DNA of 64,000 bases, taken from NCBI RefSeq assembly GCF_050947335.1, contig NW_027473328.1, positions 682,001 through 746,000 on the forward strand. The letters are read 5' to 3'. Shown one piece after another: positions 47,640 to 62,569 of the stretch; positions within the stretch are counted from its first letter, which is position 1, and the number at the start of each line of letters is the position of its first letter. The stretch is from Megachile rotundata (taxonomy: Eukaryota > Arthropoda > Insecta > Hymenoptera > Megachilidae). Below the pieces are notes generated by a model. That model did no database searches, was not told the DNA's origin, and saw only the letters and a program-made list of their open reading frames with translations. Made by a program: the position numbers and the translations under genes.

Positions 47640-50600
47640 TCACAATCATACAATCACAATCATACAATCACAATCACACAATCGCAATCATACAATCACA
47701 ATCATACAAAAACAATGATACAATCACAATCATGCAATCACAATCATACAATCACAATCATACGATCACAATCATACGAAGACAATCATACAATTACTAC
47801 TATACAATCACAATCATATAAAAACAATCATACAAACACAATCATACGATGACAATCATACAATTACTACTATACAATCACAATCATACAAAAACAATCA
47901 TACAATCACAATCACACATTCACAATCATACAATCACAGTCATACATTCACAATAATACAATCACAATCATACAATCACAATCATACAATCACAATAATA
48001 CAATCAAAATCAAACAATCACAATCATACAATCACAATCATACATTCACAATCATACAATCACAATCATACAATCACAATCATATGATCACAATCAAACA
48101 ATCACAATGATACAATCACAATCATACAATCACAATCATACAATCACAATCATACGATCACAATCATACGAAGACAATCATACAATTACTACTATACAAT
48201 CACAATCATACAAAAGCAATCATACAATCACAATCATACGATGACAATCATACAATTACTACTATACAATCACAATCATACAAAAACAATCATACAATCA
48301 CAATCATACAATCACAATCATACAATCACAATCATACAATCACAATCATACTATCGCAATCATACAATCACAATCGTACAATCACAATCATACAATCACA
48401 ATCATACAATCACAATCATTCAATCACAATCATGCAATCACAATCATACAATCACAATCATACAATCACAATCATACAATCACAATCATACAAAAACAAT
48501 GATACAATCGCAATCATACAATTCAAATCATACAATCACAATCATACAATCACAATCATACAATCACAATCATACGATCACAATCATACGAAGACAATCA
48601 TACAATTACTACTATACAATCACAATCATACAAAAACAATCATACAATCACAATCATACAATCACAATCATACAATCACAATCATACAATCACAATCATA
48701 CAATCACAATCACACAATCGCAATCATACAATCACAATCATACAATCAGAATCATACAATCACAATCGTACCATCCCAATCATACAATCACAATCATACA
48801 ATCACAATCATACGATGACAATCCTACAATTACTACTATACAATCACAATCACACAAAAACAATCATACAATCACAATCATACAATCACAATCATACAAT
48901 CACAATCATACATTCACAATCATACAATCACAATCATACAATCACAATCATACAATCACAATAATACAATCACAATCATACAATCTCAATCATACAATCG
49001 CAATCATACAATCACAATCATACAATCACAATCATACAATCACAATCATACAATCACAATCATACAAACACAATCATACAATCACAATCATACTATCGCA
49101 ATCATACAATCACAATCGTACAATCACAATCATACAATCACAATAATTCGATCACAATCATGCAATCACAATCATACAATCACAATCATACAATCACAAT
49201 CATACAATCACAATCATGCAATCACAATCATACAATCACAATCATACAATCACAATCATACCATCCCAATCATACAGTCACAATCACACAATCGCAATCA
49301 TACAATCACAATCATACAAAAACAATGATACAAGCACAATCATACAATCACAATCATACAATCACAATAATACAATCACAATCATACAATCACAATCATA
49401 CAATCACAATCATACATTCACAAACATACAATCACAATCATACAATCACAATCATACAATCACAATAATACAATCACAATCATACAATCTTAATCGTACA
49501 ATCACAATCATACAATCACAATCATACAATCACAATCATACAATCGCAATCATACAATCACAATCATACTATCGCAATCATACAACCACAATCGTACAAT
49601 CACAATCATACAATCACAATCATTCAATCACAACCATGCAATCACAATCATACAATCACAATCATACAATCACAATCATACAATCACAATCTTACAATCA
49701 CAATCATACAATGACAATCACACAATCGCAATCATACAAGCACAATCATACAAAAACAATGGTACAATCACAATCATACAATCACAATCATGCAATCACA
49801 ATCATACCATCACAATCATACAGGCACAATCATAAAATCACAATCATAGAATCACAATCATACAAACACAATCATGCAATCACAATCATGTAATCACAAT
49901 CGTACAATCGCAATCGAACAATCAGAACCATATGATCACAATCATACAATCACAATCATACAATCTCAATCATACACGCGCCATCTTACAATCACAATCA
50001 TACAATCACAATCATACAATCACAATCATACAATCACAATCATACAATCACAATCATACAATCACAATCATACAATCACAATCATACAATCACAATCATA
50101 CAATCACAATCATACTATCGCAATCATACAATCACAATCGTACAATCACAATCATACAATCACAATCATACAATCACAATAATACAATCACAATCATACA
50201 ATCTCAATCATACAATCGCAATCATACAATCACAATCATACAATCACAATAATACAATCACAATCATACAAACACAATCATACAATCACAATCATACTAT
50301 CGCAATCATACAATCACAATCGTACAATCACAATCATACCATCCCAATCATACAATCACAATCTTACAATCACAACCATACAATCACAATCACACAATCG
50401 CAATCATACAATCACAATCATACAAAAACAATGATACAATCACAATCATACAATCACAATCATACAATCACAATCATACAATCAGAATCATACAATCACA
50501 ATCGTACCATCCCAATCATACAATCACAATCATACAATCACAATCACACAATCGCAATCATACAATCACAATCATACAAAAACAATGATACAATCACAAT

Positions 50601-51764
50601 CATGCAATCACAATCATACAATCACAATCATACGATCACAATCATACGAAGACAATCATACAATTACTACTATACAATCACAATCATACAAAAACAATCA
50701 TACAAACACAATCATACGATGACAATCATACAATTACTACTATACAATCACAATCATACAAAAACAATCATACAATCACAATCACACATTCACAATCATA
50801 CAATCACAGTCATACATTCACAATCATACAATCACAATCATACAATCACAATAATACAATCACAATCATGCAATCTCAATCATACAATCACAATCATACA
50901 ATCACAATCACACAATCCCAATCACACTATCACAATCATACAATCACAATCATACAATCACAATCATACAATCACAATCATGCAATCACAATCATACAAT
51001 CACAATCATACAATCACAATCATACCATCCCAATCATACAATCACAATCATACAATCACAATCATACAATCACAATCATACAATCACAATCATACAATCA
51101 CAATCATACAATCACAATCATACTATCGCAATCATACAATCACAATCGTACAATCACAATCATACAATCACAATCATACAATCACAATCATTCAATCACA
51201 ATCATGCAATCACAATCATACAATCACAATCATACGATCACAATCATACGAAGACAATCATACAATTACTACTATACAATCACAATCATACAAAAACAAT
51301 CATACAATCACAATCATACAATCACAATCATACAATCACAATCATACATTCACAATCATACAATCACAATCATACAATCACAATCATACAATCACAATAA
51401 TACAATCACAATCATACAATCTCAATCATACAATCGCAATCATACAATCACAATCATACAATCACAATAATACAATCACAATCATACAAACACAATCATA
51501 CAATCACAATCATACTATCGCAATCATACAATCACAATCGTACAATCACAATCATACCATCCCAATCATACAATCACAATCTTACAATCACAACCATACA
51601 ATCACAATCACACAATCGCAATCATACAATCACAATCATACAAAAACAATGATACAATCACAATCATACAATCACAATCATACAATCACAATCATACAAT
51701 CAGAATCATACAATCACAATCGTACCATCCCAATCATACAATCACAATCATACAATCACAATCA
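47640..51764 (+). repeat. Tandem duplicated block D2, second copy
   Basis: Second member of the 4396-bp pair, in the same orientation, with the same variant order as 43244-47368. It leaves the shared string at about 51765, where this copy has one more plain unit before CACACAATCGC. Confidence 0.9.
49823..49986 (+). repeat. GG/CGCGCC composite element, copy 11
   Basis: GG at 49823 and CGCGCC at 49977, 154 bp apart; partner of the copy at 45427. Confidence 0.85.
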
Positions 51765-53868
51765 TACAATCACAATCACACAATCGCAATCATACAATCA
51801 CAATCATACAAAAACAATGATACAATCACAATCATGCAATCACAATCATACAATCACAATCATACGATCACAATCATACGAAGACAATCATACAATTACT
51901 ACTATACAATCACAATCATACAAAAACAATCATACAAACACAATCATACGATGACAATCATACAATTACTACTATACAATCACAATCATACAAAAACAAT
52001 CATACAATCACAATCACACATTCACAATCATACAATCACAGTCATACATTCACAATCATACAATCACAATCATACAATCACAATAATACAATCACAATCA
52101 TGCAATCTCAATCATACAATCACAATCATACAATCACAATCACACAATCCCAATCACACTATCACAATCATACAATCACAATCATACAATCACAATCATA
52201 CAATCACAATCATGCAATCACAATCATACAATCACAATCATACAATCACAATCATACCATCCCAATCATACAATCACAATCACACAATCGCAATCATACA
52301 ATCAAAATCATACAAAAACAATGATACAATCACAATCATACAATCACAATCATACAATCACAATCATACGATCACAATCATACGAAGACAATCATACAAT
52401 TACTACTATACAATCACAATCATACAAAAACAATCATACAATCACAGTCATACAATCACAATCATACAATCACAATCATACATTCACAATCATACAATCA
52501 CAATCATACAATCACAATCATACAATCACAATAATACAATAACAATCATACAATCTCAATCATACAATCACAATCATACAATCACAATCATACAATCACA
52601 ATCACACAATCGCAATCATACAATCACAATCATACAAAAACATTGATACAATCACAATCATGCAATCACAATCATACAATCACAATCATACAATCACAAT
52701 CATACAATCACAATCATACCATCCCAATCATACAATCACAATCACACAATCGCAATCATACAATCACAATCATACAAAAACAATGATACAATCACAATCA
52801 TACAATCACAATCATACAATCACAATCATACAATCACAATCATACGATCACAATCATACGAAGACAATCATACAATTACTACTATACAATCACAATCATA
52901 CAAAAACAATCATACAATCACAGTCATACAATCACAATCAAACAATCACAATCATACATTCGCAATCATACAATCACAATCATACAATCTCAATCATACA
53001 ATCACAATCATACAATCACAACAATACAATCACAATCATACAATCACAATCATACAATCACAATCATACAATCACAATCATACAATCACAATCATACAAT
53101 CACAATCGTACAATCACAATCATACAGTCACAATCATTCAATCACAACCATGCAATCACAATCATACAATCACAATCATACAATCACAATCATACACAAA
53201 CAATGATACAATCGCAATCATACAATTCAAATCATACAATCACAATCATACAATCACAATCATACAATCACAATAATACGATCACAATCATACGAAGACA
53301 ATCATACAATTACTACTATACAATCACAATCATACGAAAACAATCATACAATCACAATCATACGATGACAATCATACAATTACTACTATACAATCACAAT
53401 CATACAAAAACAATCATACAATCACAATCATACAATCACAATCATACAATCACAATCATACATTCACAATCATACAATCACAATCATACAATCACAATCA
53501 TACAATCACAATAATACAATCACAATCATACAATCTCAATCATACAATCACAATCATACAATCACAATCATACAATCACAATCATACAATCACAATCATA
53601 CAATCACAATCATACTATCGCAATCATACAATCACAATCGTACAATCACAATCATACAATCACAATCATACAATCACAATCATTCAATCACAATCATACC
53701 ATCCCAATCATACAATCACAATCTTACAATCGCAATCATACAATGACAATCACACAATCGCAATCATACAAGCACAATCATACAAAAACAATGATACAAT
53801 CACAATCATACAATCACAATCATACAATCACAATCATACAATCACAATCATACCATCACAATCATACA
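51765..53868 (+). repeat. Array segment between D2 and the last composite
   Basis: 51834-52290 follows the 9154 and 21082 type strings (paired TTACTACTAT, CACACATTCAC, CACACAATCCC). 52321-52646 follows 22213-22540 and includes the CAATAACAATC and AACATTGATAC variants. 53160-53515 follows 34090-34450. No gene is visible. Confidence 0.7.
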
Positions 53869-54032
53869 GGCACAATCATAAAATCACAATCATAGAATCA
53901 CAATCATACAAACACAATCATGCAATCACAATCATGTAATCACAATCGTACAATCGCAATCGAACAATCAGAACCATATGATCACAATCATACAATCACA
54001 ATCATACAATCTCAATCATACACGCGCCATCT
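53869..54032 (+). repeat. GG/CGCGCC composite element, copy 12 (last in window)
   Basis: GG at 53869 and CGCGCC at 54023, 154 bp apart. It is the last GG or CGCGCC element that I find; none occurs in the remaining 10 kb. A CATACAATCATAATC variant follows about 110 bp downstream. Confidence 0.85.
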
Positions 54033-55469
54033 TACAATCACAATCATACAATCACAATCATACAATCACAATCATACAATCACAATCATACAATCACAAT
54101 CATACAATCACAATCATACAATCACAATCATACAATCATAATCATACAATCACAATCATACAATCACAATCATACAATCACAATCATACTATCGCAATCA
54201 TACAATCACAATCGTACAATCACAATCATACAATCACAATCTTACAATCACAATCATACAATCACAATCACACAATCGCAATCATACAATCACAATCATA
54301 CAAAAACAATGATACAATCACAATCATACAATCACAATCATACAATCACAATCATACAATCAGAATCATACAATCACAATCGTACCATCCCAATCATACA
54401 ATCACAATCATACAATCACAATCATACAATCACAATCACACAATCGCAATCATACAATCACAATCATACAAAAACAATGATACAATCACAATCATGCAAT
54501 CACAATCATACAATCACAATCATACGATCACAATCATACGAAGACAATCATACAATTACTACTATACAATCACAATCATACAAAAACAATCATACAAACA
54601 CAATCATACGATGACAATCATACAATTACTACTATACAATCACAATCATACAAAAACAATCATACAATCACAATCACACATTCACAATCATACAATCACA
54701 GTCATACATTCACAATCATACAATCACAATCATACAATCACAATAATACAATCACAATCATGCAATCTCAATCATACAATCACAATCATACAATCACAAT
54801 CACACAATCCCAATCACACTATCACAATCATACAATCACAATCATACAATCACAATCATACTATCGCAATGATACAATCACAATCATACAACCACAATCA
54901 TACGAAGACAATCATACAATTACTACTATACAATCACAATCATACAAAAACAATCATACAATCACAATCATACGATGACAATCCTACAATTACTACTATA
55001 CAATCACAATCACACAAAAACAATCATACAATCACAATCAAACAATCACAATCATACAATCACAATCATACATTCACAATCATACAATCACAATCATACA
55101 ATCACAATCATACAATCACAATCATACAATCACAATCATACAATCACAATCATGCAATCACAATCATACAATCACAATCATACAATCACAATCATGCAAT
55201 CACAATCATACAATCACAATCATACAATCACAATCATTCAATCACAATCATGCAATCACAATCATGCAATCACAATCATACAATCACAATCATACAATCA
55301 CAATCATGCAATCACAATCATACAATCACAATCATACAATCACAATCATACGATCACAATCATACGAAGACAATCATACAATTACTACTATACAATCACA
55401 ATCATACAAAAACAATCACACAACCACAATCATACAATCACAATCAAACAATCACAATGATACAATCAC
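54033..55469 (+). repeat. TTACTACTAT-rich zone, first part
   Basis: About 54309-54980 matches 57473-58140 (54760 matches 57924, offset 3164, 226 units). Paired TTACTACTAT elements recur. From about 55150 there is a run of CATGCAATC variants like that near 28.5 and 41.2 kb. No gene is visible. Confidence 0.7.
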
Positions 55470-57460
55470 AATCATACAATCACAATCATACAATCACAAT
55501 CATACAATCACAATCATACAATCACAATCATACGATCACAATCATACGAAGACAATCATACAATTACTACTACGCAATCACAATCATACAAAAGCAATCA
55601 TACAATCACAATCATACGATGACAATCATACAATTACTACTATACAATCACAATCATACAAAAACAATCACACAACCACAATCATACAATCACAATCATA
55701 CAATCACAATCATACATTCACAATCATACAATCACAATCATACAATCACAATCATTCAATCACAATCATGCAATCACAATCATACAATCACAATCATACA
55801 ATCACAATCATACAATCACAATCATGCAATCACAATCATACAATCACAATCATACAATCACAATCATGCAATCACAATCATACAATCACAATCATACAAT
55901 CACAATCATTCAATCACAATCATGCAATCACAATCATGCAATCACAATCATACAATCACAATCATACAATCACAATCATGCAATCACAATCATACAATCA
56001 CAATCATACAATCACAATCATACGATCACAATCATACGAAGACAATCATACAATTACTACTATACAATCACAATCATACAAAAACAATCATACAATCACA
56101 GTCATACAATCACAATCATACAATCACAATCATACACTCACAATCACACAATCACAATCAAAGAATCACAATCATACAATCACAATAATACAATCACAAT
56201 CATACAATCTCAATCATACAATCGCAATCATACAATCACAATCATACAATCACAATCATACAATCACAATCATACAAACACAATCATACAATCACAATCA
56301 TACTATCGCAATCATACAATCACAATCGTACAATCACAATCATACAATCACAATCATTCAATCACAATCATGCAATCACAATCATACAATCACAATCATA
56401 CAATCACAATCATACAATCACAATCATGCAATCACAATCATACAATCACAATCATACAATCACAATCATACCATCCCAATCATACAATCACAATCACACA
56501 ATCGCAATCATACAATCAAAATCATACAAAAACAATGATACAATCACAATCATACAATCACAATCATACAATCACAATCATACAATCACAATCATACGAT
56601 CACAATCATACGAAGACAATCATACAATTACTACTATACAATCACAATCATACAAAAACAATCATACAATCACAGTCATACAATCACAATCATACGATCA
56701 CAATCATACGAAGACAATCATACAGTTACTACTATACAATCACAATCATACAAAAACAATCATACAATCACAGTCATACAATCACAATCATGCAATCACA
56801 ATCACACAATCCCAATCACACTATCACAATCATACAATCACAATCATACAATCACAATCATACAATCACAATCATACTATCGCAATGATACAATCACAAT
56901 CATACAACCACAATCATACGAAGACAATCATACAATTACCACTATACAATCACAATCATACAAAAACAATCATACAATCACAATCATACGATGACAATCC
57001 TACAATTACTACTATACAATCACAATCACACAAAAACAATCATACAATCACAATCAAACAATCACAATCATACAATCACAATCATACATTCACAATCATA
57101 CAATCACAATCATACAATCACAATCATATGATCACAATCAAACAATCACAATGATACAATCACAATCATACAATCACAATCATACAATCACAATCATACA
57201 ATCACAATCATACGATCACAATCATACGAAGACAATCATACAATTACTACTATACAATCACAATCATACAAAAGCAATCATACAATCGCAATCATACGAT
57301 GACAATCATACAATTACTACTATACAATCACAATCATACAAAAACAATCATACAATCACAATCATACAATCACAATCATACAATCACAATCATACAATCA
57401 CAATCATACAATCACAATCATACAATCACAATCATACTATCGCAATCATACAATCACAAT
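55470..57460 (+). repeat. Tandem duplicated block D3, first copy
   Basis: About 2.0 kb, repeated at about 58298-60288 with an offset of 2828 bp (202 units). Shared rare variants include TTACTACTACGCAATC (about 55565/58393), CATACACTCAC (about 56132/58960), ACAGTTACTAC (about 56723/59551) and ACAATTACCAC (about 56934/59762). At the left edge the spacing differs by one 14-bp unit, so the boundary is approximate. Confidence 0.85.
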
Positions 57461-58297
57461 CATACAAAAACAATGATACAATCACAATCATACAATCACA
57501 ATCATACAATCACAATCATACAATCAGAATCATACAATCACAATCGTACCATCCCAATCATACAATCACAATCATACAATCACAATCATACAATCACAAT
57601 CACACAATCGCAATCATACAATCACAATCATACAAAAACAATGATACAATCACAATCATGCAATCACAATCATACAATCACAATCATACGATCACAATCA
57701 TACGAAGACAATCATACAATTACTACTATACAATCACAATCATACAAAAACAATCATACAAACACAATCATACGATGACAATCATACAATTACTACTATA
57801 CAATCACAATCATACAAAAACAATCATACAATCACAATCACACATTCACAATCATACAATCACAGTCATACATTCACAATCATACAATCACAATCATACA
57901 ATCACAATAATACAATCACAATCATGCAATCTCAATCATACAATCACAATCATACAATCACAATCACACAATCCCAATCACACTATCACAATCATACAAT
58001 CACAATCATACAATCACAATCATACTATCGCAATGATACAATCACAATCATACAACCACAATCATACGAAGACAATCATACAATTACTACTATACAATCA
58101 CAATCATACAAAAACAATCATACAATCACAATCATACGATGACAATCCTACAATTACTACTATACAATCACAATCACACAAAAACAATCATACAATCACA
58201 ATCAAACAATCACAATCATACAATCACAATCATACATTCACAATCATACAATCACAATCATACAATCACAATCATATGATCACAATCAAACAATCAC
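57461..58297 (+). repeat. Spacer between the D3 copies
   Basis: Holds the string also seen at 54309-54980 (CAATCAGAATC, CGTACCATCCC, paired TTACTACTAT, CACACATTCAC) and then TTACTACTAT elements and a CATATGATC site. No gene is visible. Confidence 0.7.
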
Positions 58298-60288
58298 AAT
58301 GATACAATCACAATCATACAATCACAATCATACAATCACAATCATACAATCACAATCATACGATCACAATCATACGAAGACAATCATACAATTACTACTA
58401 CGCAATCACAATCATACAAAAGCAATCATACAATCACAATCATACGATGACAATCATACAATTACTACTATACAATCACAATCATACAAAAACAATCACA
58501 CAACCACAATCATACAATCACAATCATACAATCACAATCATACATTCACAATCATACAATCACAATCATACAATCACAATCATTCAATCACAATCATGCA
58601 ATCACAATCATACAATCACAATCATACAATCACAATCATACAATCACAATCATGCAATCACAATCATACAATCACAATCATACAATCACAATCATGCAAT
58701 CACAATCATACAATCACAATCATACAATCACAATCATTCAATCACAATCATGCAATCACAATCATGCAATCACAATCATACAATCACAATCATACAATCA
58801 CAATCATGCAATCACAATCATACAATCACAATCATACAATCACAATCATACGATCACAATCATACGAAGACAATCATACAATTACTACTATACAATCACA
58901 ATCATACAAAAACAATCATACAATCACAGTCATACAATCACAATCATACAATCACAATCATACACTCACAATCACACAATCACAATCAAAGAATCACAAT
59001 CATACAATCACAATAATACAATCACAATCATACAATCTCAATCATACAATCGCAATCATACAATCACAATCATACAATCACAATCATACAATCACAATCA
59101 TACAAACACAATCATACAATCACAATCATACTATCGCAATCATACAATCACAATCGTACAATCACAATCATACAATCACAATCATTCAATCACAATCATG
59201 CAATCACAATCATACAATCACAATCATACAATCACAATCATACAATCACAATCATGCAATCACAATCATACAATCACAATCATACAATCACAATCATACC
59301 ATCCCAATCATACAATCACAATCACACAATCGCAATCATACAATCAAAATCATACAAAAACAATGATACAATCACAATCATACAATCACAATCATACAAT
59401 CACAATCATACAATCACAATCATACGATCACAATCATACGAAGACAATCATACAATTACTACTATACAATCACAATCATACAAAAACAATCATACAATCA
59501 CAGTCATACAATCACAATCATACGATCACAATCATACGAAGACAATCATACAGTTACTACTATACAATCACAATCATACAAAAACAATCATACAATCACA
59601 GTCATACAATCACAATCATGCAATCACAATCACACAATCCCAATCACACTATCACAATCATACAATCACAATCATACAATCACAATCATACAATCACAAT
59701 CATACTATCGCAATGATACAATCACAATCATACAACCACAATCATACGAAGACAATCATACAATTACCACTATACAATCACAATCATACAAAAACAATCA
59801 TACAATCACAATCATACGATGACAATCCTACAATTACTACTATACAATCACAATCACACAAAAACAATCATACAATCACAATCAAACAATCACAATCATA
59901 CAATCACAATCATACATTCACAATCATACAATCACAATCATACAATCACAATCATATGATCACAATCAAACAATCACAATGATACAATCACAATCATACA
60001 ATCACAATCATACAATCACAATCATACAATCACAATCATACGATCACAATCATACGAAGACAATCATACAATTACTACTATACAATCACAATCATACAAA
60101 AGCAATCATACAATCGCAATCATACGATGACAATCATACAATTACTACTATACAATCACAATCATACAAAAACAATCATACAATCACAATCATACAATCA
60201 CAATCATACAATCACAATCATACAATCACAATCATACAATCACAATCATACAATCACAATCATACTATCGCAATCATACAATCACAAT
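58298..60288 (+). repeat. Tandem duplicated block D3, second copy
   Basis: Second member of the 2828-bp pair. Its right half, about 59065-60385, is copied once more at about 61249-62569 (offset 2184, 156 units), so parts of D3 are present three times in this zone. The third copy has ACAATTACTAC where the first two have ACAATTACCAC, which gives an order of relatedness. Confidence 0.85.
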
Positions 60289-61248
60289 CGTACAATCACA
60301 ATCATACAATCACAATCATACAATCACAATCATTCAATCACAATCATGCAATCACAATCATACAATCACAATCATACAATCACAATCATACAATAACAAT
60401 CATACAAAAACAATGATACAATCGCAATCATACAATTCAAATCATACAATCACAATCATACAATCACAATCATACAATCACAATCATACGATCACAATCA
60501 TACGAAGACAATCATACAATTCCTACTATACAATCACAATCATACAAAAACAATCATACAATCACAATCATACAATCACAATCATACAATCACAATCATA
60601 CAATCACAATCATACAATCACAATCACACAATCGCAATCATACAATCACAATCATACAATCAGAATCATACAATCACAATCGTACCATCCCAATCATACA
60701 ATCACAATCATACAATCACAATCATACAATCACAATCACACAATCGCAATCATACAATCACAATCATACAAAAACAATGATACAATCACAATCATGCAAT
60801 CACAATCATACAATCATAATCATACGATCACAATCATACGAAGACAATCATACAATTACTACTATACAATCACAATCATACAAAAACAATCATACAAACA
60901 CAATCATACGATGACAATCATACAATTACTACTATACAATCACAATCATACAAAAACAATCATACAAAAACAATCATACAATCACAATCATACAATCACA
61001 ATCATACAATCACAATCATACAATCACAATCATACAATCACAATCACACAATCGCAATCATACAATCACAATCATACAATCAGAATCATACAATCACAAT
61101 CGTACCATCCCAATCATACAATCACAATCATACAATCACAATCATACAATCACAATCACACAATCGCAATCATACAATCACAATCATACAAAAACAATGA
61201 TACAATCACAATCATGCAATCACAATCATGCAATCACAATCATAGGAT
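60289..61248 (+). repeat. Spacer between the second and third D3-type copies
   Basis: Contains ACAATTCAAATC, a TTCCTACTAT variant of the TTACTACTAT element (about 60520), two near-identical CAATCAGAATC/CGTACCATCCC strings at about 60660 and 61080 (420 bp, 30 units apart) and a CATAGGATC variant at its right edge (about 61242). No gene is visible. Confidence 0.7.
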
Positions 61249-62569
61249 CACAATCATACAATCACAATCATACAATCACAATCATACAAACACAATCATA
61301 CAATCACAATCATACTACCGCAATCATACAATCACAATCGTACAATCACAATCATACAATCACAATCATTCAATCACAATCATGCAATCACAATCATACA
61401 ATCACAATCATACAATCACAATCATACAATCACAATCATGCAATCACAATCATACAATCACAATCATACAATCACAATCATACCATCCCAATCATACAAT
61501 CACAATCACACAATCGCAATCATACAATCAAAATCATACAAAAACAATGATACAATCACAATCATACAATCACAATCATACAATCACAATCATACAATCA
61601 CAATCATACGATCACAATCATACGAAGACAATCATACAATTACTACTATACAATCACAATCATACAAAAACAATCATACAATCACAGTCATACAATCACA
61701 ATCATACGATCACAATCATACGAAGACAATCATACAGTTACTACTATACAATCACAATCATACAAAAACAATCATACAATCACAGTCATACAATCACAAT
61801 CATGCAATCACAATCACACAATCCCAATCACACTATCACAATCATACAATCACAATCATACAATCACAATCATACAATCACAATCATACTATCGCAATGA
61901 TACAATCACAATCATACAACCACAATCATACGAAGACAATCATACAATTACTACTATACAATCACAATCATACAAAAACAATCATACAATCACAATCATA
62001 CGATGACAATCCTACAATTACTACTATACAATCACAATCACACAAAAACAATCATACAATCACAATCAAACAATCACAATCATACAATCACAATCATACA
62101 TTCACAATCATACAATCACAATCATACAATCACAATCATATGATCACAATCAAACAATCACAATGATACAATCACAATCATACAATCACAATCATACAAT
62201 CACAATCATACAATCACAATCATACGATCACAATCATACGAAGACAATCATACAATTACTACTATACAATCACAATCATACAAAAGCAATCATACAATCA
62301 CAATCATACGATGACAATCATACAATTACTACTATACAATCACAATCATACAAAAACAATCATACAATCACAATCATACAATCACAATCATACAATCACA
62401 ATCATACAATCACAATCATACAATCACAATCATACAATCACAATCATACTATCGCAATCATACAATCACAATCGTACAATCACAATCATACAATCACAAT
62501 CATACAATCACAATCATTCAATCACAATCATGCAATCACAATCATACAATCACAATCATACAATCACAA
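61249..62569 (+). repeat. Third partial copy of D3-type material
   Basis: Matches about 59065-60385 at offset 2184. A private CATACTACCGC occurs near 61314 where other copies read CATACTATCGC. The copy leaves the shared string near 62569, at CACACAATCGC. Confidence 0.8.

Noticed and set aside
46035..47852. 605-codon open frame on the + strand
   Set aside because: Same reason. The corresponding frame in the duplicate block ends elsewhere (50431-51954, 507 codons) only because the blocks diverge at 47368/51764, so there is no sign of selection for an intact product.
1733..54000. CATATG and TATAA-like strings as promoters
   Set aside because: They are single-base variants of CATACA and occur in phase with the repeat many times. 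Nothing downstream looks like a transcription unit.
1627..54032. Composite GG/CGCGCC element as an inserted mobile element
   Set aside because: It is made of ordinary 14-bp units with substitutions, keeps the array register, and has no terminal repeats, target-site duplications or coding capacity.
53978..56188. 736-codon open frame on the + strand
   Set aside because: It is the repeat peptide QSQSYNHNHTITII with scattered variants. The other two frames read the same peptide, starts are ATG variants of the repeat, and the end is a single-substitution stop. No unique domain, signal peptide or codon bias is seen.
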